DNA of 64,000 bases from Methanolobus sp. WCC4 (GTDB lineage: Archaea; Halobacteriota; Methanosarcinia; Methanosarcinales; Methanosarcinaceae). The notes under the pieces are model-generated. The model saw only the letters and a program-made list of their open reading frames with translations, had not been told where the DNA came from and searched no databases. The stretch is taken from contig NZ_CP150629.1 of the NCBI RefSeq assembly GCF_038022665.1, positions 124,001 through 188,000 of the forward strand. The letters are read 5' to 3'. Numbering within the stretch: the stretch's first letter is position 1; each line of letters starts with the position of its first letter. Made by a program: the position numbers and the translations under genes. Positions 63,634 to 64,000 of the stretch are shown here, piece after piece.

Positions 63634-64000
63634 TCATTCACTTTTTTCTATAATCTCATGATATATTTCCTTTCCCGCGAAATTGCCCATCATGTAAAAA
63701 TTGCGAACCTCGGGTCCGAGCCCATCTATTATGTGCTCGATGGAATCGAAGCTCTTTGACAGCTTATCAACCTGTCCTTCCGTGACTGAAGCACCTTTCT
63801 CATTCTCGAAATAGTCCTTGAGGATCCCGTCGATAACACCCTTGAAATGCCAGTCCTGAACCGAGGAGGGTGTGATCGCAATGGAGGTCTTGTACAGCTT
63901 CAGGATATCCCCATGTCTTCCCAGTCCTGTCAAAGCTATCAGTTTTCCGGAAAGTGATTCGAGGGACTCGGGAGTACTTTCAAGCAGACCATCATAGATA
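63634..64000 (-). CDS. Helical repeat (TPR-like) protein, N-terminus outside the window
   Basis: The frame is open to the right edge, leaving about 121 C-terminal residues. The helical pattern (LSGKLIALTGLGRHGDILKL, then SSVQDWHFKGVIDGILKDYF) resembles tetratricopeptide repeats, judged from residue spacing only. It ends HEIIEKSE. Start and total length are unknown because the 5' part lies outside. Confidence 0.55.
   Translation of the reverse strand, partial: IYDGLLESTPESLESLSGKLIALTGLGRHGDILKLYKTSIAITPSSVQDWHFKGVIDGILKDYFENEKGASVTEGQVDKLSKSFDSIEHIIDGLGPEVRNFYMMGNFAGKEIYHEIIEKSE

Noticed and set aside
63489-63641. 51-residue N-terminal extension of cysteate synthase
   Set aside because: It runs across the TATA box, has no ribosome site, and the family begins with the NKYNVKCLLCG segment.

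Overview
The window is archaeal and comes from a methanogen of the order Methanosarcinales. The evidence is a complete mtrEDCBAFGH operon for the Na+-pumping methyl-H4(S)PT:coenzyme M methyltransferase, a Methanosarcina-type S-layer protein, a DUF1699 protein, coenzyme F420 ligase CofE, and a coenzyme M locus that uses cysteate synthase plus ComD/ComE, the Methanosarcinales route. Shine-Dalgarno sites (GGAGG/GAGGTG), TATA-like boxes, archaeal SecDF/Sec61-beta/SRP19, RadB, an RFC small subunit, Thg1 and Elp3 agree. Methanolobus, Methanococcoides or a close relative is likely, but the genus is inference. Layout: 0-3.6 kb holds a sulfonate/nitrate-type ABC importer (minus) and a divergent HTH regulator. 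3.7-7.5 kb is a giant S-layer/fibronectin-type surface protein. 7.5-9.5 kb has thiL and a DUF4349 lipoprotein. 9.6-13.1 kb is a class III ribonucleotide reductase operon (glutaredoxin-nrdD-nrdG). 13.1-13.7 kb is non-coding and carries a hairpin-rich inverted-repeat element. Then come radB (with an apparent AUA start), trmI and an HD phosphohydrolase (13.7-17.0 kb). An AT-rich accessory spot (17.0-18.3 kb) carries a HEPN-type TIGR02391 gene. 18.4-26.1 kb is housekeeping: mtnA, secG, srp19, a META lipoprotein, hcp, and a U32 protein with a small cysteine-rich partner. 26.2-31.3 kb is the mtr operon with a long leader. 31.6-46.5 kb carries purM/lysC, a second S-layer-related protein, apgM, hsp20, cofE, dCMP deaminase, secFD, an RFC small subunit, elp3, a winged-helix protein and a ParA/MinD-type ATPase. 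46.5-58.5 kb has a membrane protein, DUF1699, yjbQ, a PD-(D/E)XK/DHH nuclease pair, NrpRII, cupin PGI, uvrC with an RNase H-like gene, mdh, a PRC-barrel protein, thg1 and tyrS. 58.6-64 kb has an unknown coiled-coil protein, a COG1900-ferredoxin fusion and the convergent cysteate synthase-comD-comE operon, then a gene running off the window. Themes: coenzyme M is made at 61-63.6 kb and used by Mtr at 26-31 kb. A sulfur-incorporation protein (COG1900 family) lies beside the coenzyme M genes. Much of the rest is information processing and repair (radB, RFC, uvrC, nucleases, tRNA modification). Many transcription units end in a hairpin that overlaps the stop codon and runs into a T-tract, which is a notable pattern for an archaeon. 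No rRNA, tRNA, CRISPR array, insertion sequence or prophage was recognised. I did not find a convincing wholly new multi-gene system. The best leads are the HEPN accessory gene with its hairpins, the 13.5 kb inverted-repeat element, the radB AUA start, the U32 partner protein and the stop-codon terminators.
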